This document shows positions 51,732 to 62,819 of a stretch of 64,000 nucleotides of DNA, piece after piece. The position numbers were made by a program, and so were the translations under genes. Position 1 is the first letter of the stretch; every line of letters starts with the position of its first letter. Origin of the DNA: Pogonophryne albipinna (taxonomy: Eukaryota; Chordata; Actinopteri; Perciformes; Artedidraconidae); assembly GCA_028583405.1 (NCBI GenBank), contig CM053259.1, forward strand, positions 15,118,594 through 15,182,593. Reading direction: 5' to 3'. A model generated the notes under the pieces. It searched no databases. It was not told where the DNA came from and saw nothing but the letters and a program-made list of their open reading frames with translations.

Positions 51732-54700
51732 TTATTTAAACGCTCCGAAGAAACTTGAGAATAATGAGTCATCGTCCCGCATGTTTCCAAAGGGGTTTTG
51801 CCCACCTGAAATACAGACAAGAATGCATTAGACCTAAATCAAGCAGCTAAATTAGTCGAGATAATATAAAAAAGCCTGTACACTTCATGAATAGTCACTA
51901 TGTATTGACTGACCTGATATGGCCGGTCCTCTCTGATGCTCGGGGCCCTCCAGGACCCTGGGCCCTCCGGAGCGGGTCACCGTCGTCTCTTCTTTGCCTT
52001 GGCTGTCTCTGACTGTTTGCCTCTCCTCTACAGTCTGACAGACGTCAACACAGTAAGAGACATTCATTGGAATTCATAACAAAGTGGTGAAATAAAAAGA
52101 GAGGATGAAGCTAAATATATAAAATAGTCATAGGGAAGTTTGTAATAAATATCTCCCTTTTCAGGGTTTGAGCATATTTTAAAGACAAGAGGGATAATTG
52201 TGAGAATTTAAAATGTTTTCGTATCAGTACATGCATACATCAGGAGAAACTGTTTCTCTCACCCCATCAGGTTTCACCACCTTGCTGACGGTGACTGACT
52301 GGAAGAATGAGTGGGCTCTGGGTTGGTTGGGTGCCTGACCAGCAGGTGGCGTCAGAATCTGATCCAAGCCCCGAGAGGACACTGCAGAGTCCAGATCTGG
52401 AAGGGAAGGATGGGAACAGATAATCAGTCTGAACACAAATCATAAACTTCATTTGTTTTTCCATAGGATTAAACAAAAAAACCACCTCTGTCTTCTTTGT
52501 GCTCCTCTGGAGTTCTTTGTGGGCCTCCTTTCCAAATATCATTAAACTATAAAGAAGAGAAGTTAATACATAACAGTAACACTGCATGTTGCCACAGAAA
52601 AAAAGTATTGATGGCAAAATGGAAGTATGTATCTTAAATCACCTTTGAAAAAGGGGTCCAGCCATGAAATTGCGAGCTTGGGAATTCTGGTGAATCATAA
52701 GAAGGATGGCCATCATGTCTGGGCTCAGTTTGGGGTCCCTGTGGCTCTTTGTTGGGAGATCTGAGCATGAAGTCTCTCAGGGGGTTCCCACCAAACCCCC
52801 CCGCACCTCTTTCAGCTCTGTCCTGAGGTGGTGATGGCGGCAGGATTCTGGGAACACCTGGAACATAAGGGAAACACAGACTAAATCTACAATGGAGAAT
52901 TGCTTGAAACTCATTCTCACTAAAAATACAAATTTTGACCATTGTAAAACATTAAAACAAAAATAAATACAAATAAAAAAACATGTAAAAAACGTTTGTC
53001 CTTGTTGCCATAATATTCTATATTAGTAAGTCACTTCTTGAACTCATCTAAGCACATAGCATTATTTTTAACCTCGACTGAAATCCGGTTACTTGGCTTG
53101 AATTGTGCATTGCGTCTTTAAGTGAATGTGTTTTAACATCCTGTCTTGATGTATTATGAAATGTTTTAATTAGGGCTGTCAAACGATTAAAATTTTTAAT
53201 CAGATTAATCACAACTTAAAAATTAATTAATCATGATTAATCACCATTCGAACTATGTCCAAAATATGCCATTTATTTATGTATATTGTTGTGGGAATGG
53301 AAAGATAAATGAAAGAAGGCGGATATATCCATTTAACATACAGTATCTATGTTTATTATAACGGGGGAGTACTTCAGGAAAGTCGACTGAGGGGGGGGGG
53401 CGGCGGCGGCGGCTAGTGGAGTACTTCGTGACCACAGAGTGCGAACGTTGTGATCAGCTGTTTTAGAGCAGTTCTCCAGTTGTGGGGGGGGGGGAGAAAG
53501 TCTCCCTCCGCAGCCAGTTGGCGTAGTTTTGGCACAATTCCGTTGTACAGACCGACGTTAACAGCAGCCCTGTCTGTGCACACGGAGACCGGCTCTGTCG
53601 TCCGGTGATCTAACCGCCTTCTGGAAAAGCTTCACAAGTACGTCGGTACGCAAATGCGCTTTGTGACACAAGTTTCAGATTACGCACATAACCTGCGTAC
53701 CAGTTATGTGCACCCCTGTACTACAGCAAAAGTATTCTCCGTCGGGACTTCCTGCAACAACACCGACATTATCAAAGATGTTCTATTGAGAAGACGATCA
53801 CTACGTGACAAAAGTTTTCAAAACCGTTTCTGGTCTTCGGTATTTCCAGACAAGTGGCTACTGAAATCAATCTGACTAACTGCTGTCTGTGCAATTTACT
53901 CCGCGCGAGTTGGCGGACTTTATTTTGCTTACTTTAACATCATTTTTCATGGTGGGGCTAAGCCATTTCTTGGTATGGGTGTAGCCTACCCCAGCCATAC
54001 CCTGGCGCTGCCACTGGTGGGATGTATGGGGCGGGCCATTCTGCACATGCGTTAAATGCGTTAAATATTTTAACGCAATTAATTCAAAAAATTAATTACC
54101 GCCGTTAACGCGATAATTTTGACAGCACTAGTTTTAATGTATAATTTGTAATAGCACAAGCAATCCTAAGTAGTTCCTTTTCTTCTCTATACTGAGATGA
54201 GTGGTAAAGTACTGGATCACATGGCAGTCTTCATACCAAAGTGTCCAGAGCCCGGCTGCCCGTCCCAGCCGCCCAGCTGGGAGAATATCTCCTCCATCTC
54301 CCTGAGGACCTGGCCGAACATGGGGGGCTCCTGGATCCTCATCCCGTCAGGGCCCACGCTGAAGCCAAACCTCAAGGCACTGTCGAAGGGGTCCTGCTGG
54401 TCCCCTCTGAAGCCATCATTGTATCCATCTTCTTCATCATCATCATCGTCGTCATGAGTCATAGCATCGAAGAAGGGGTCCCTGATGCATTACAGCAAGT
54501 CAAATAGATGTCATGAGTATTCTTGGCATGGACACCATTTAGCTTTTGTATTGCTAACAACCATTTAGTGTAATGTCAGCTGAGTGTAAAGCCCTATTAT
54601 GATCACGTTTAATATTATTTGAGTTTATGTTCTAGTGAACACAAGCCATGTCACACGATTGAATGCTCTTAGTTGATCAATGACAGTTTGTCTTTATGTA

Positions 54701-55253
54701 ATATAAATGAGTCTTCTTAATGTGTGAGTCGACATGACACCACGTGACTAATGCATTGTATTGTACAACTGATTTGTACTATAATGCTTTAATATGTCTA
54801 AACCATCTTTTTAAATAATTGCAATGACACATACACATTCACTTTTTAAGGCCTAGAAGGTCTTCAGCTATTATCCTACAGATTCACTTGTCAATTATAT
54901 ACACTCCTTTCTTATTCTAATGACATGCGTGAATAAAGAAACAAACAAATAACTGATTGCGTTAATAGACTTTGAAGTACTCAATCGTATTAATCCGGAG
55001 GTCACTCTAAATAAAACAGCCACCATGCTAGCCGAGGGACCCCTGTGGTCAGCCTGGCTGGGAAACACTAAAGCTGTTTAACTAAGGAATAGCGTGCGAC
55101 GCTGGTACCAAGCTGCACCAAGTTAGCGAACTCCTGTTAGCTTAGCTTAGAGTACAGCTGCGTCCTGAATATGACTCAATACACTTACCTTCGGCCACGA
55201 TAATGGCCTCCAGGTACTCCGAAGAACCCGCGAAATAAGTCAAAAACGCTCAT
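51732..55253 (-). CDS. hax1: HCLS1-associated protein X-1
   Basis: Seven exons (55253-55189, 54481-54237, 52857-52643, 52546-52486, 52396-52263, 52034-51914, 51805-51732) join in frame to 304 residues (human 279). The N-terminus MSVFDLFRGFFGVPGG and the following RRDPFFDAMTHDDDDDD are hallmarks of HAX1. Also conserved are GFSVGPDGMRI, NPLRDFMLRSPNKEPQG, FNDIWKGGP, SVTVSKVVKPDG (human SITVTKITKPDG) and RQTVRDSQGKEETTVTR. The acidic run in exon 2 is encoded by GAT/GAC repeats. HAX1 is a mainly mitochondrial anti-apoptotic adaptor that supports protein processing and quality control. The intron after exon 2 carries a 960-bp hAT-type element. Orientation and neighbour (aquaporin) fit human 1q21. 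Confidence 0.92.
53171..54130. mobile_element. hAT-type non-autonomous element with exact 8-bp target-site duplication
   Basis: Ends are TAGGGCTGTCAAACGATTAA and, read inward from the right, TAGTGCTGTCAAAATTATCG. GTTTTAAT flanks it exactly (53163-53170 and 54131-54138). Internally it has ATTAATCATGATTAATCAC near the left end, a poly-G run and CGG repeat at about 53391-53412, and a second poly-G run near 53480. No transposase was recognised. It sits in hax1 intron 2. Confidence 0.85.
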
Positions 55254-56479
55254 TTAACTCCAGCTTTTGTTTTAAAAATAAATCATAACTAAACACAATT
55301 CCACCAGCAGACACGACACGACATCCTCAGTTGTCAACAGTATCGTAAAGTGTTCTAGAATACTTCAGAATGACGTAATCAGTCGTAATGCTACGTTACC
55401 GTAAGTTATAGAAGTAACGTGCACTCAAAAACTAAGCACACTCGTCTCGGGAGCCTCTCTGATGTCAACAAGGATGCTAAATGCGAAACTCTTGTTTGAG
55501 TTTCTAATGTTTGAAATAGAGGTTTGGAGGAATTAAATAATTAAAATGGTTCATCAATGTTGTTAATGTAAAGTTAACTTTAAATTGTTACGCTACGTTA
55601 CATTAGGCCAAGTCTTAAATGTTAAATATTGCTGCATTTTAATACCATGCAAAAATATTTGACCATCAACACCTTAACATATTTTAAACCTCTAATAAAA
55701 ATATTACTACTCTATTACAATTTATTTTGATGTTAATAATAAACTTTACCCAAACACTGCCGGTTGGTTGAAGCCCGCTGAAGTGTGTGCATGTTTAAAG
55801 TCTGCTGTTCCCTAGCAACCGCGTTCCATCACCAAGCGACCAGGGCCCTTTCTCATTTCATCAAACCCCCCTCCTCGACTCCTCTCTAGAGGAGCTCTAA
55901 CCGAGGAAACACTGATGGGTCCTCCACGGTCCTCCACGGCTCCTTCGTGGATGCATTTCCGGGAACAGAGATGTTTCAAAGAGTCGTGACGCACGGCCGG
56001 ACTAATCTCAGCCAATGACAGCTCTGCATGCATCCCCTGGATATTATTTTATTAACTGCTTTCATCGCGACGCGATGTTTACAGTGAGAACAGCTGTGAG
56101 GTCCATGCAGAAAGCAGAGCAGTGTGTAAAATATATATCACTCAGTAGAACAGGCCTACTCTCTTTATTTGCTGTAGTTTAGTAGATTTCTACAAACAAA
56201 GAGTCGATATTTTTCTAAAACCATTTAGTGCTTCACATAATAAAATACACAGCGGCTGTAGCCTGTTTTAGAAGCTGTAGGTGCGTGTGTGTGGTACAGT
56301 TAATTAGGGTTGGGTACCGAGAACCGGTTCCAACATTTCGATTCCAATGGAATCATTTAGACATGTGAATTTCGGTTCCGCTTTTCGATGCCTGAGGAAA
56401 TGTTTCTCACCGCTCTCCGTAGCCTACTGTATGACTGCGGCGGGGCGGGAAATGTAGCGTTGTAAGTTGTACCCTGTAC

Positions 56480-56483
56480 CCAT

Positions 56484-56519
<36 letters not shown>

Positions 56520-56556
56520 ACGTGTTTATATCATAGGTTTATATATATATCTATGG
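56480..56556. repeat. TA-rich palindrome around CACGTG
   Basis: CCATAGATATATATATA on the left pairs with TATATATATATCTATGG on the right. The interior holds a TA repeat and AAACACGTGTTT. It could extrude as a hairpin; it is most likely simple-sequence expansion within a palindromic repeat. Confidence 0.7.
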
Positions 56557-56610
56557 TTGTACCTACACTTCCAACAGCGTAACCTGAGACCAGGGCCGGT
56601 GTTCCGGATT

Positions 56611-56666
56611 AACTGGTTCCCTCGTTAACTGGTTTCCCGATCAACTGGTTTCCCGATCAACTGGGG
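56611..56666. repeat. 16-bp tandem repeat, 3.5 copies
   Basis: Units at 56611-56626 (diverged), 56627-56642 and 56643-56658 (identical, AACTGGTTTCCCGATC) and a partial at 56659-56666. Confidence 0.8.
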
Positions 56667-56929
56667 TGATTTTCGATCGCTTCTTCTGTCGTTTACATAC
56701 ATCTTTTGGTATATTTGGCTCGGTAGGAAGACTTTGATGCACATTCAGTACCAGTGTGTGAGGTTGTGGTTACGATGGAGATATCCGGACGCGAACAGCG
56801 AGGACTACAAAAAGAAAAACGAGTTGACTGGGGATGTCTGTTCAAAACATTGCGAGCTCCAATAAATCATTTAAACCAGCTATTGTTGCCAGACTTATTA
56901 CTGAATATCGTTCTTAATGTGATACCAAG

Positions 56930-57119
56930 TGTTGTGTTCTGATATACTCCTGCCAATAGGGGGCGCCGTGTAACCAGAGTAACCTACAATGTGGAGAGAA
57001 TAAGTGCATGCCCGGGAGTTGATGCGGTGGCAAAAAAGAAGCATGGACAACAATAAAGAGCTTAGTACCCGTATCCTCTGTCCCTTGCTTCATTCATGTC
57101 TTTTTACTAATACACAACA
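56930..57119 (+). repeat. 5' LTR
   Basis: 190 bp, starting TGTTGTGTTCTGATATACTC and ending TACTAATACACAACA, with the TG...CA termini of LTRs. It differs from the 3' LTR at 7 of 190 positions by eye. An AATAAAGAGC at about 57052 could be the LTR poly(A) signal. Confidence 0.92.
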
Positions 57120-57122
57120 AAT

Positions 57123-57137
57123 TGGCGACGAGGATGG
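57123..57137 (+). promoter_or_regulatory. Primer-binding site, tRNA-Ser type
   Basis: TGGCGACGAGGATGG begins 3 bp after the 5' LTR. Its reverse complement, CCATCCTCGTCGCCA, equals the 3' end (with CCA) of vertebrate tRNA-Ser(GCT) as I recall it. The position is where minus-strand DNA synthesis is primed. Confidence 0.75.
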
Positions 57138-57809
57138 CCGTGGCTTCTACTCCTTAACCTCCCACCTTTCTTCAGTGTCCGGGAGAACCTACTATGCCAT
57201 TTGGAACATGGCTAAAAATGTTCGAAAACTACCTGCTAGTGATCGACGTGGAAGGAGCCAAGTGGCCGGATACCCGTATACGTGCTACGCTGCTACACAG
57301 CGTCGGAACCGAAGCACAGAGGATTTTCTACACATTGACTGAAACGGAAACTACATACAACCATGCCGTGACTGCACTACGGGCGCATTTCGTGCCGAAG
57401 GTAAATGTAATTGCGGAGAGACACAAGTTCCGCCAACGAGCCCAGAGACATGATGAAACAATTGCACAGTACGTCTCTGCGCTACGTGAAATTATCGTTT
57501 TGTGTGAATTTGGAAATGCAGAACAGGATATGCTGCGTGATCAGATTGTGGAAAAAGCCTACAGTGGACGCATACGTGAACGCTTGCTGCTCGAAGACAA
57601 ACTGACACTGGATAAAGCCATTCAGATTGCAAATCAGGTGGAAACGGCGGTGCGCAACGTGGCCGAGTTCTCCAACAGTGAAGTGCCCGTGAGAGAGATC
57701 AGGGCGCCAAAATGGGAACAAAAACTTCCCGCTGCAAGTAAACAAAGGAAAGGTGAGAGAAAGTCTGAGCAAGCAAGAAGATGTTACAGATGTGATTCAG
57801 ATAAACATA
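57134..57809 (+). pseudogene. gag remnant of the Ty3/gypsy element
   Basis: A gag-like frame begins at the ATG at 57134 but is stopped after 7 codons (TAA at 57155-57157), then stays open. It shows the MPFGTWLKMFENYL start region, ERHKFRQRAQRHDETIAQYV (typical gag capsid region), and a basic end leading into CYRCDSDKH, the first part of a CCHC zinc knuckle. The knuckle is cut by the hAT insertion. A second knuckle, CKSCGKTGHFAKVC, continues beyond it at about 59253 in another frame. Non-functional. Confidence 0.8.
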
Positions 57810-58274
57810 CAGTGGCGGCCGCCCCACCTCTAACCCACATACTAAAAAAAATATTAAATGAAAAAAAATGTTTGGGAAAAATATATATATTTTATATTTT
57901 TATTTTTAATGAACAAGGTAAATATCATACAATTGGTATCAGTAAAATGTATAATCTACAATAAAATCTCGTTTAAAATTGTGTTACGATGTCTAAAGTT
58001 ACTGATAAGTCACATGTTTCCTGCCTGGCCTTGCCCGTGACATTAGTTTATCATTACCGGGCACCGTGCAAGGAGCCCCCGGGCCAAACAGCAGCAACCA
58101 GCACGTTGCAAAAGTCTCAATAGTAAACTGTGCCGCCGAAACATAATTTCAGCCAATCAGCGCAGTCAAATATTTTGGTCACGAGGGCGCTCACGTAGGC
58201 GCCCACGTTGCTTACGTGCGTTGACGTGAGTTGTTTTTTAGACTCGTGAGTGACCAAGGTGACGCAGTAGTTGG

Positions 58275-58673
58275 ATGAGAATGGCTTTGTGTGCAGGTGG
58301 AGTCGCCGGACCTCGGTCCGCACCCAATTCCGTGCAAGAGCTACTCTTCAATCCTTTCGAAAGGAGAAGTTTGGGAGATAAATTGATACTTAAAGACCTT
58401 GGACCAGACCAACCCGATTTGTATATATCGCAGCAAGCTCGTGAAAAAGACAAAACGTATCAACGAGGCTTCTCACGTAGCTGGTACACCAGAAAGGCAT
58501 GGCTAGCTGGATGCAAACAGTTAAATGCTGTCTTTTGTTTCGCATGCTTGCTCTTCAAACAGCCGGGGACAGATACGATCTGTTCAGAAACTAGACAAAA
58601 GTTAAACAAGTACAAACCACAGACTGTCTGTGTCATGGAGAATACAGTCGCTGGTTTATTTATGTCTGTATAG
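58275..58673 (+). pseudogene. hAT transposase N-terminal fragment (TTF/ZMYM-like zinc finger)
   Basis: 132 codons from ATG. LYISQQAREKDKTYQRGFSR, SWYTRKAWLAGCKQLNAVFC and FACLLFKQPGTDT match the TTF-type domain of hAT and ZMYM1-like proteins. After about codon 100 the sequence no longer resembles the family. There is no catalytic DDE domain or dimerisation region, so it is inactive. Confidence 0.6.
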
Positions 58674-59114
58674 GCCGTTGTTGTGAGTGTGGACGGTCGG
58701 AGCATATATAACGTTGGCTTAGCCAAGCTCCATTTAGAAAACACGCATTTTAAAAGGGTTTTTCGCCTGCCGTCTGTCTGCAGACTTGTCAAAGCGTTAA
58801 TTCATGGTTTTTACTAACCAGTATCAGTATGTTGTTAATTCGGCATCATTTTGAAACGTGTATTACAATTAAATCACGGTAAAATATGTTCATCTTGTTG
58901 TAGTTGTAGCCCCCTTGCCAGTGATTCTCTCTCTAGTTTAGCATACTCAGCCTGGTTGTTCCTGGCCCGAGAACCACGATTTTATGGGGCCAGAAAAACT
59001 GTGAATTAGGACCCGCTAGCCGGTACTAGGCCAAGTGGAAACGCAACCAAAAACGGGCCCCGCACAGCTCGGCACGCTTAAAGCGAGCTCCGCGCTGTAC
59101 TGGAAACGCGCCAT
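58655..59114. mobile_element. Partial copy of the znf687-intron inverted-repeat element
   Basis: It matches 40343-40720 and 41800-41879 in the same orientation. Shared blocks include GTGTGGACGGTCGGAGCATA, TGTCTGCAGACTTGTCAA and CTTAAAGCGAGCTCCGCGCT. The right end GGAAACGCGCCA is kept; the left terminal repeat is missing. The middle and inner layers of the znf687 copy are absent. Confidence 0.75.
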
Positions 59115-59322
59115 TACATCACCAGAAGTCCTAATTTAAGGGGTCATTTCTCCCCAAAAAATTTGTTTTACTCACTATATCAACAGCCCCACCAAAAATA
59201 TTTTCCACCAGCCACCACTGTAAACATATGGCCAATTCCACACAAACAAAATATGCAAATCCTGTGGAAAAACTGGGCATTTTGCCAAAGTGTGTCGTTC
59301 AAAAAGAAAAAAAAAACGTTAA

Positions 59323-62300
59323 GTGAGGGAGGTCGTTATTCCAGAACTGACTGTTTTATTGCTGAATAATACTGCCCCAAAAGAGAAGAAAATAATGTGC
59401 ACTGTAGATTTGGGACTTTCTCCTGCTAACCAGTCATTTGAGATGATAGTAGATACTGGTTCTTCATTGTCACTGCTGCCTGCTCATGTGTACGAGACCT
59501 ACTTCAGTCACATACCACTGAAACCTACAAAGGTTCCTCTAGTCACATACTCAAGACAGAGAATCCCAGTACTAGGGAAACTGCATTTACGTGCATTCCA
59601 TGACGGAAATACTGCCTCAGCTACCCTTTTCATTGTGAAGTCAGGTTCAATACTGCTGGGCCTGGACCTGTTTGAGGCACTGGAAATGGTCATCATGAGA
59701 AACAGAGTGGTACTGAAGTCAGAGCAGACAGTCAGAGAGATAACAACCCCACCTGCAACTCCTACTACACCGACACCTACTTCATCTGCACCTGTTAATA
59801 CAGCTTTACCTATGGGTTGTGTTAGGAACGTTGTACACAAAGTAAAAGTGAAAGATGATGTGAAGCCTGTGCAGCAGAAATTGAGAAGGCTTCTGTTCTC
59901 AGTCAGAGATGCTGTTTCTGCAGAGTTAAAGCGCCTTCTTCATGCTGACATCATTGAAAAAATAGATGCCTCTCCCTGGGTATCACTGATCGTTGTGATT
60001 CAACGAAAGAACTCATCTAAAATAAGGATGTGTACAGACCTCAGGGAGCCTAACAAGGCCGTCATAATGGATTGCTACCCCATTCCACACATGGAGGAGG
60101 TCTTCTCAGAACTCAGAGGAGCTACCATATTCTCAACCCTCGACCTGGCTAATGCATACTACCAGATTCCACTGCATGAGGACAGCAGAGATCTGACTGC
60201 TTTCATTACTCACGAGGGACTCTTCAGGTACAAGCGAGTTTGCTATGGGCTGGCATCAGCACCCTCAGCGTTTCAGAATGCTGAAAGATTTACCTGGAGT
60301 GCAGGCATATCTGGATGATATCATCGTTTACTCCTCATGCCGTGCTGAGCATGAAACCCGCCTGAAAGCAGTACTGTACCGACTACAGGAAGCTGGACTA
60401 AGTCTTAACACCGATAAATGCAAATTCTACCAGGACAAACTAACGTATCTAGGACACAGCATAAGCAAGGAAGGTCTGCTGCCAAACGATGACCACATTG
60501 CAGCTATTCGGGATGCTCCATCACCCAGTGATCCAGTGACTCTTAGGTCTTTTCTTGGCCTAACATCGTGGTACTCCAAGTTCATACAGAACTATGCAAC
60601 TGTGGTGGAACCAATGAGAGATGTGCTACGCAGAGCTACATTCACATGGACTGATGAGGCACAGAGTAGTTTTCAGTAGGTTAAACTACTCATCACAGAC
60701 AGTTCATCACTTGCTCTTTTTGATCCGTCACTGCCCACCATAGTGTCTACAGATGCCTCAGACTATGGCATAGGTGGGGTGCTGACACAGATACATCCTG
60801 ACAACACTGAAAGAACAGTGGCATTTGCTTCCAGCTCTCTTAGTGCTGCAGAGAGAAAGTACTCTGTGGTAGAAAAAGAAGCTTTGGCCTGTGTGTGGGC
60901 TGCAGAGCGTTGGAGAACCTACTTGTGGGGAACAAAGTTCACCTTAAGGACTGATCACCAAGCTTTGACCACACTCTTGGCTACAAAAGGCATGGGAAGA
61001 GCTGGAATGAGAGTAGCACGCTGGTCTGCCAGGCTACTCTGCTTCAACTATCATATTGTCTACAGACCCGGTGCTCAGAACCATGCAGCAGATTGCCTTT
61101 CCCGCCTGCCACTGCCACACGGACAGGACTGCACCTCAGACACGGAACCAGAGACTGTTGCTGCTGTCTCTGCCCTGCTGACTGCTGTTCCCTCGTCTGA
61201 CTTCACAGATGCCTGCACTTCCTGTCCAGAGTTACGCCAGCTACGCAACTACATGACAGATGGGTTGCCAGCTTCATCCAAAGGCCTGCCTGCTAACATG
61301 TTGCCGTACTACCAGGTGAGAAATGAACTTTCTGTACATGAACAACTCATTCTGAGAGGGAGTCACAGGTTAGTTGTTCCAGTAAAGCTACACTCACACA
61401 TGGTGTCCTTAGCACACGAGAGCCACCAAGGCATTGTACGCACAAAACAGAGACTCAGAGACTTGTATTGGTGGCCTAAAATGGATGCACTGGTACAATC
61501 GGTTATCGCCGCCTGTGTGTCCTGCCAGATGAATGATAAGACAGCTAAAACTAACCCTGCACCTATGACACCAGTCCCTCTGCCTCAGGGGCCATGGCAA
61601 AAGCTTGCACTCGACATCGTGGGCCCATTTGAGACTGGTCCGGTGGACTGTAAGTTTGCTATTACTATGACTGACTACTATTCAAAATGGCCAGAAGTGT
61701 GTTTTGCCCCAAGATGCACTACTGCAACAGTGATCACCTTCATGAGATCAGTGTTCAGCCAAAAAGGGAACCCCGTCTCTGTGGTGACAGATAACGGTCC
61801 ACAATTCACATCCTCAGAACTCGCCTTTTTCCTAGAAGAAAGAGACATCCAACACATCAGGACTACAATCTACCATCCAGAAGGAAATGGAGCAGTGGAG
61901 AGGCTAAATAGAGTGCTGAAGGAAAGCATTTTCACTGCACGGAGAGAGAACGCTCCGTGGAAAGCTCACGTTGCTGAGTTTCTTCAGGTCTACAGAGCTA
62001 CACCTCACGCCACTACAGGGACATCTCCTTTCCAGCTCATGTATGGAAGAAAAATGCGAACCAAACTCAATCCTGCCACAGCTTACTGATACTCAGGATC
62101 AGGAACTGAGAGACGGAGTGGAAAAGAAACCGTGGCACATGAAAACATACACTGACGCAAAAAGAAATGCCAAGATTCCCAAAATACATCCGGGAAGCTT
62201 GGTGCGTGTGAGAAACCCGCTGCATGTCAAAAAGGGAAAGCCAAAGTTCAGTGAGCCTCTGAAAGTGACCCAGCAGAAAGGACCTCACAGTTACACGCTT

Positions 62301-62468
62301 GATAATGGAAAAACCTGGGATGCTGCACACCTGTCGGTGCTTCCAGAAACATTCACTTCTCCATCAGAAGAAGTGAGGCCTGCTGAGCCAGCTACAGTGC
62401 ATGGTGTTCAGAGCAGGAACCAGCGAATCAGAAAGCAGCCTGCTTGGATTGAGGACGATGTCACTTAA
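59323..62468 (+). pseudogene. pol remnant: protease, reverse transcriptase, RNase H, integrase
   Basis: Aspartic protease with MIVDTGSSLSLLP. Reverse transcriptase with MCTDLREPNKAV, TIFSTLDLANAYYQIPL, YGLASAPSAFQ and the catalytic YLDDIIVYS. RNase H with VSTDASDYGIGGVLTQ and LRTDHQALTTLL. Integrase with an HHCC zinc region ending AACVSCQ, then LDIVGPF, VVTDNGPQFTS and a final Glu in NGAVERLNRVLKE. A basic chromodomain-less tail ends at TAA 62466-62468. Damage: a frame change near 60275 just before YLDD, TAG at 60677-60679, and a frame change near 62075 after the integrase core. The catalytic residues are still recognisable, consistent with fairly recent inactivation. Confidence 0.88.
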
Positions 62469-62610
62469 ACTGTGGTTGAATTTATGTTTGAAAATGTTCT
62501 GCATATTGTGATATGTGAAGTTATTATTATTACTACAGATGGTTACTACAGAAGTGTCTGTTTAAAATGCTAATGTTATGCATACTGTTCAAGTGGAGAA
62601 TAACTTTTTT

Positions 62611-62625
62611 AAGAAGGGGGGGAAA
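62611..62625 (+). promoter_or_regulatory. Polypurine tract of the LTR element
   Basis: AAGAAGGGGGGGAAA immediately precedes the 3' LTR at 62626, the expected place and composition for the plus-strand primer. Confidence 0.8.
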
Positions 62626-62815
62626 TGTTGTGTTCTGATATACTCCTGCCAATAGGGGGCGCCATGTAACCAGAGTAACCTACAATGTGGAGAGAATAAG
62701 TGTATGCCCGGGAGTTGATGCGGTGGCAAAAAAGAAGCATGAACAACAGTAAAGAGCTTAGTACGCGTATCCTCTGTCCCTTGCTTCATTAATGTATTTT
62801 TACTAATACACAACA
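62626..62815 (+). repeat. 3' LTR
   Basis: 190 bp, colinear with the 5' LTR with 7 substitutions and no indels by eye (about 96% identity). It is followed directly by the target duplication CCAAG. Confidence 0.92.
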
Positions 62816-62819
62816 CCAA

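Larger units (their letters stand above)
55254..56924. other. Upstream flank of hax1 and DNA left of the LTR element
   Basis: The hax1 promoter should lie just above 55253; no TATA box is seen. GTTCCCTAGCAAC at 55807-55819 resembles an RFX X-box. From 56305, TAGGGTTGGGTACCGAGAAC looks like one end of a common fish MITE, with no second end found. A TA-rich hairpin (56480-56556) and a 16-bp tandem repeat (56611-56666) follow. A 62-codon open frame at 56754-56942 has no recognisable domain and is not called as a gene. Confidence 0.4.
57810..59220. mobile_element. hAT transposon nested in gag, with 8-bp duplication
   Basis: 1411 bp starting CAGTGGCGGCCGCC and ending GCCACCACTG. TAAACATA flanks it exactly (57802-57809 and 59221-59228). 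The plus strand carries an N-terminal transposase fragment with ERRSLGDKLILKDLGPDQPD, SRSWYTRKAWLAGC and NAVFCFACLLF, a TTF/ZMYM-type zinc-finger region common in hAT transposases. The rest of the transposase is missing; in its place, from about 58655, is a partial copy of the znf687-intron element. Confidence 0.85.
56930..62815 (+). mobile_element. Ty3/gypsy LTR retrotransposon, degraded, with nested insertions
   Basis: Complete in outline: 5' LTR 56930-57119, primer-binding site, gag, pol, polypurine tract, 3' LTR 62626-62815. CCAAG flanks it exactly (56925-56929 and 62816-62820), a 5-bp target duplication. Domain order is gag, protease, reverse transcriptase, RNase H, integrase, which defines Ty3/gypsy. 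No envelope gene was found. Reading frames are broken by an early gag stop (57155-57157), a hAT insertion (57810-59220), frame changes near 59235-59250, 60275 and 62075, and an in-frame stop at 60677-60679. It cannot encode intact proteins. Confidence 0.92.

Noticed and set aside
56754..56942. 62-codon frame running into the 5' LTR
   Set aside because: No recognisable domain, splice sites or promoter, and part of it is LTR sequence.
57004..57342. 112-codon frame overlapping the LTR and the start of gag
   Set aside because: It is out of frame with gag homology and spans the LTR boundary; no domain.
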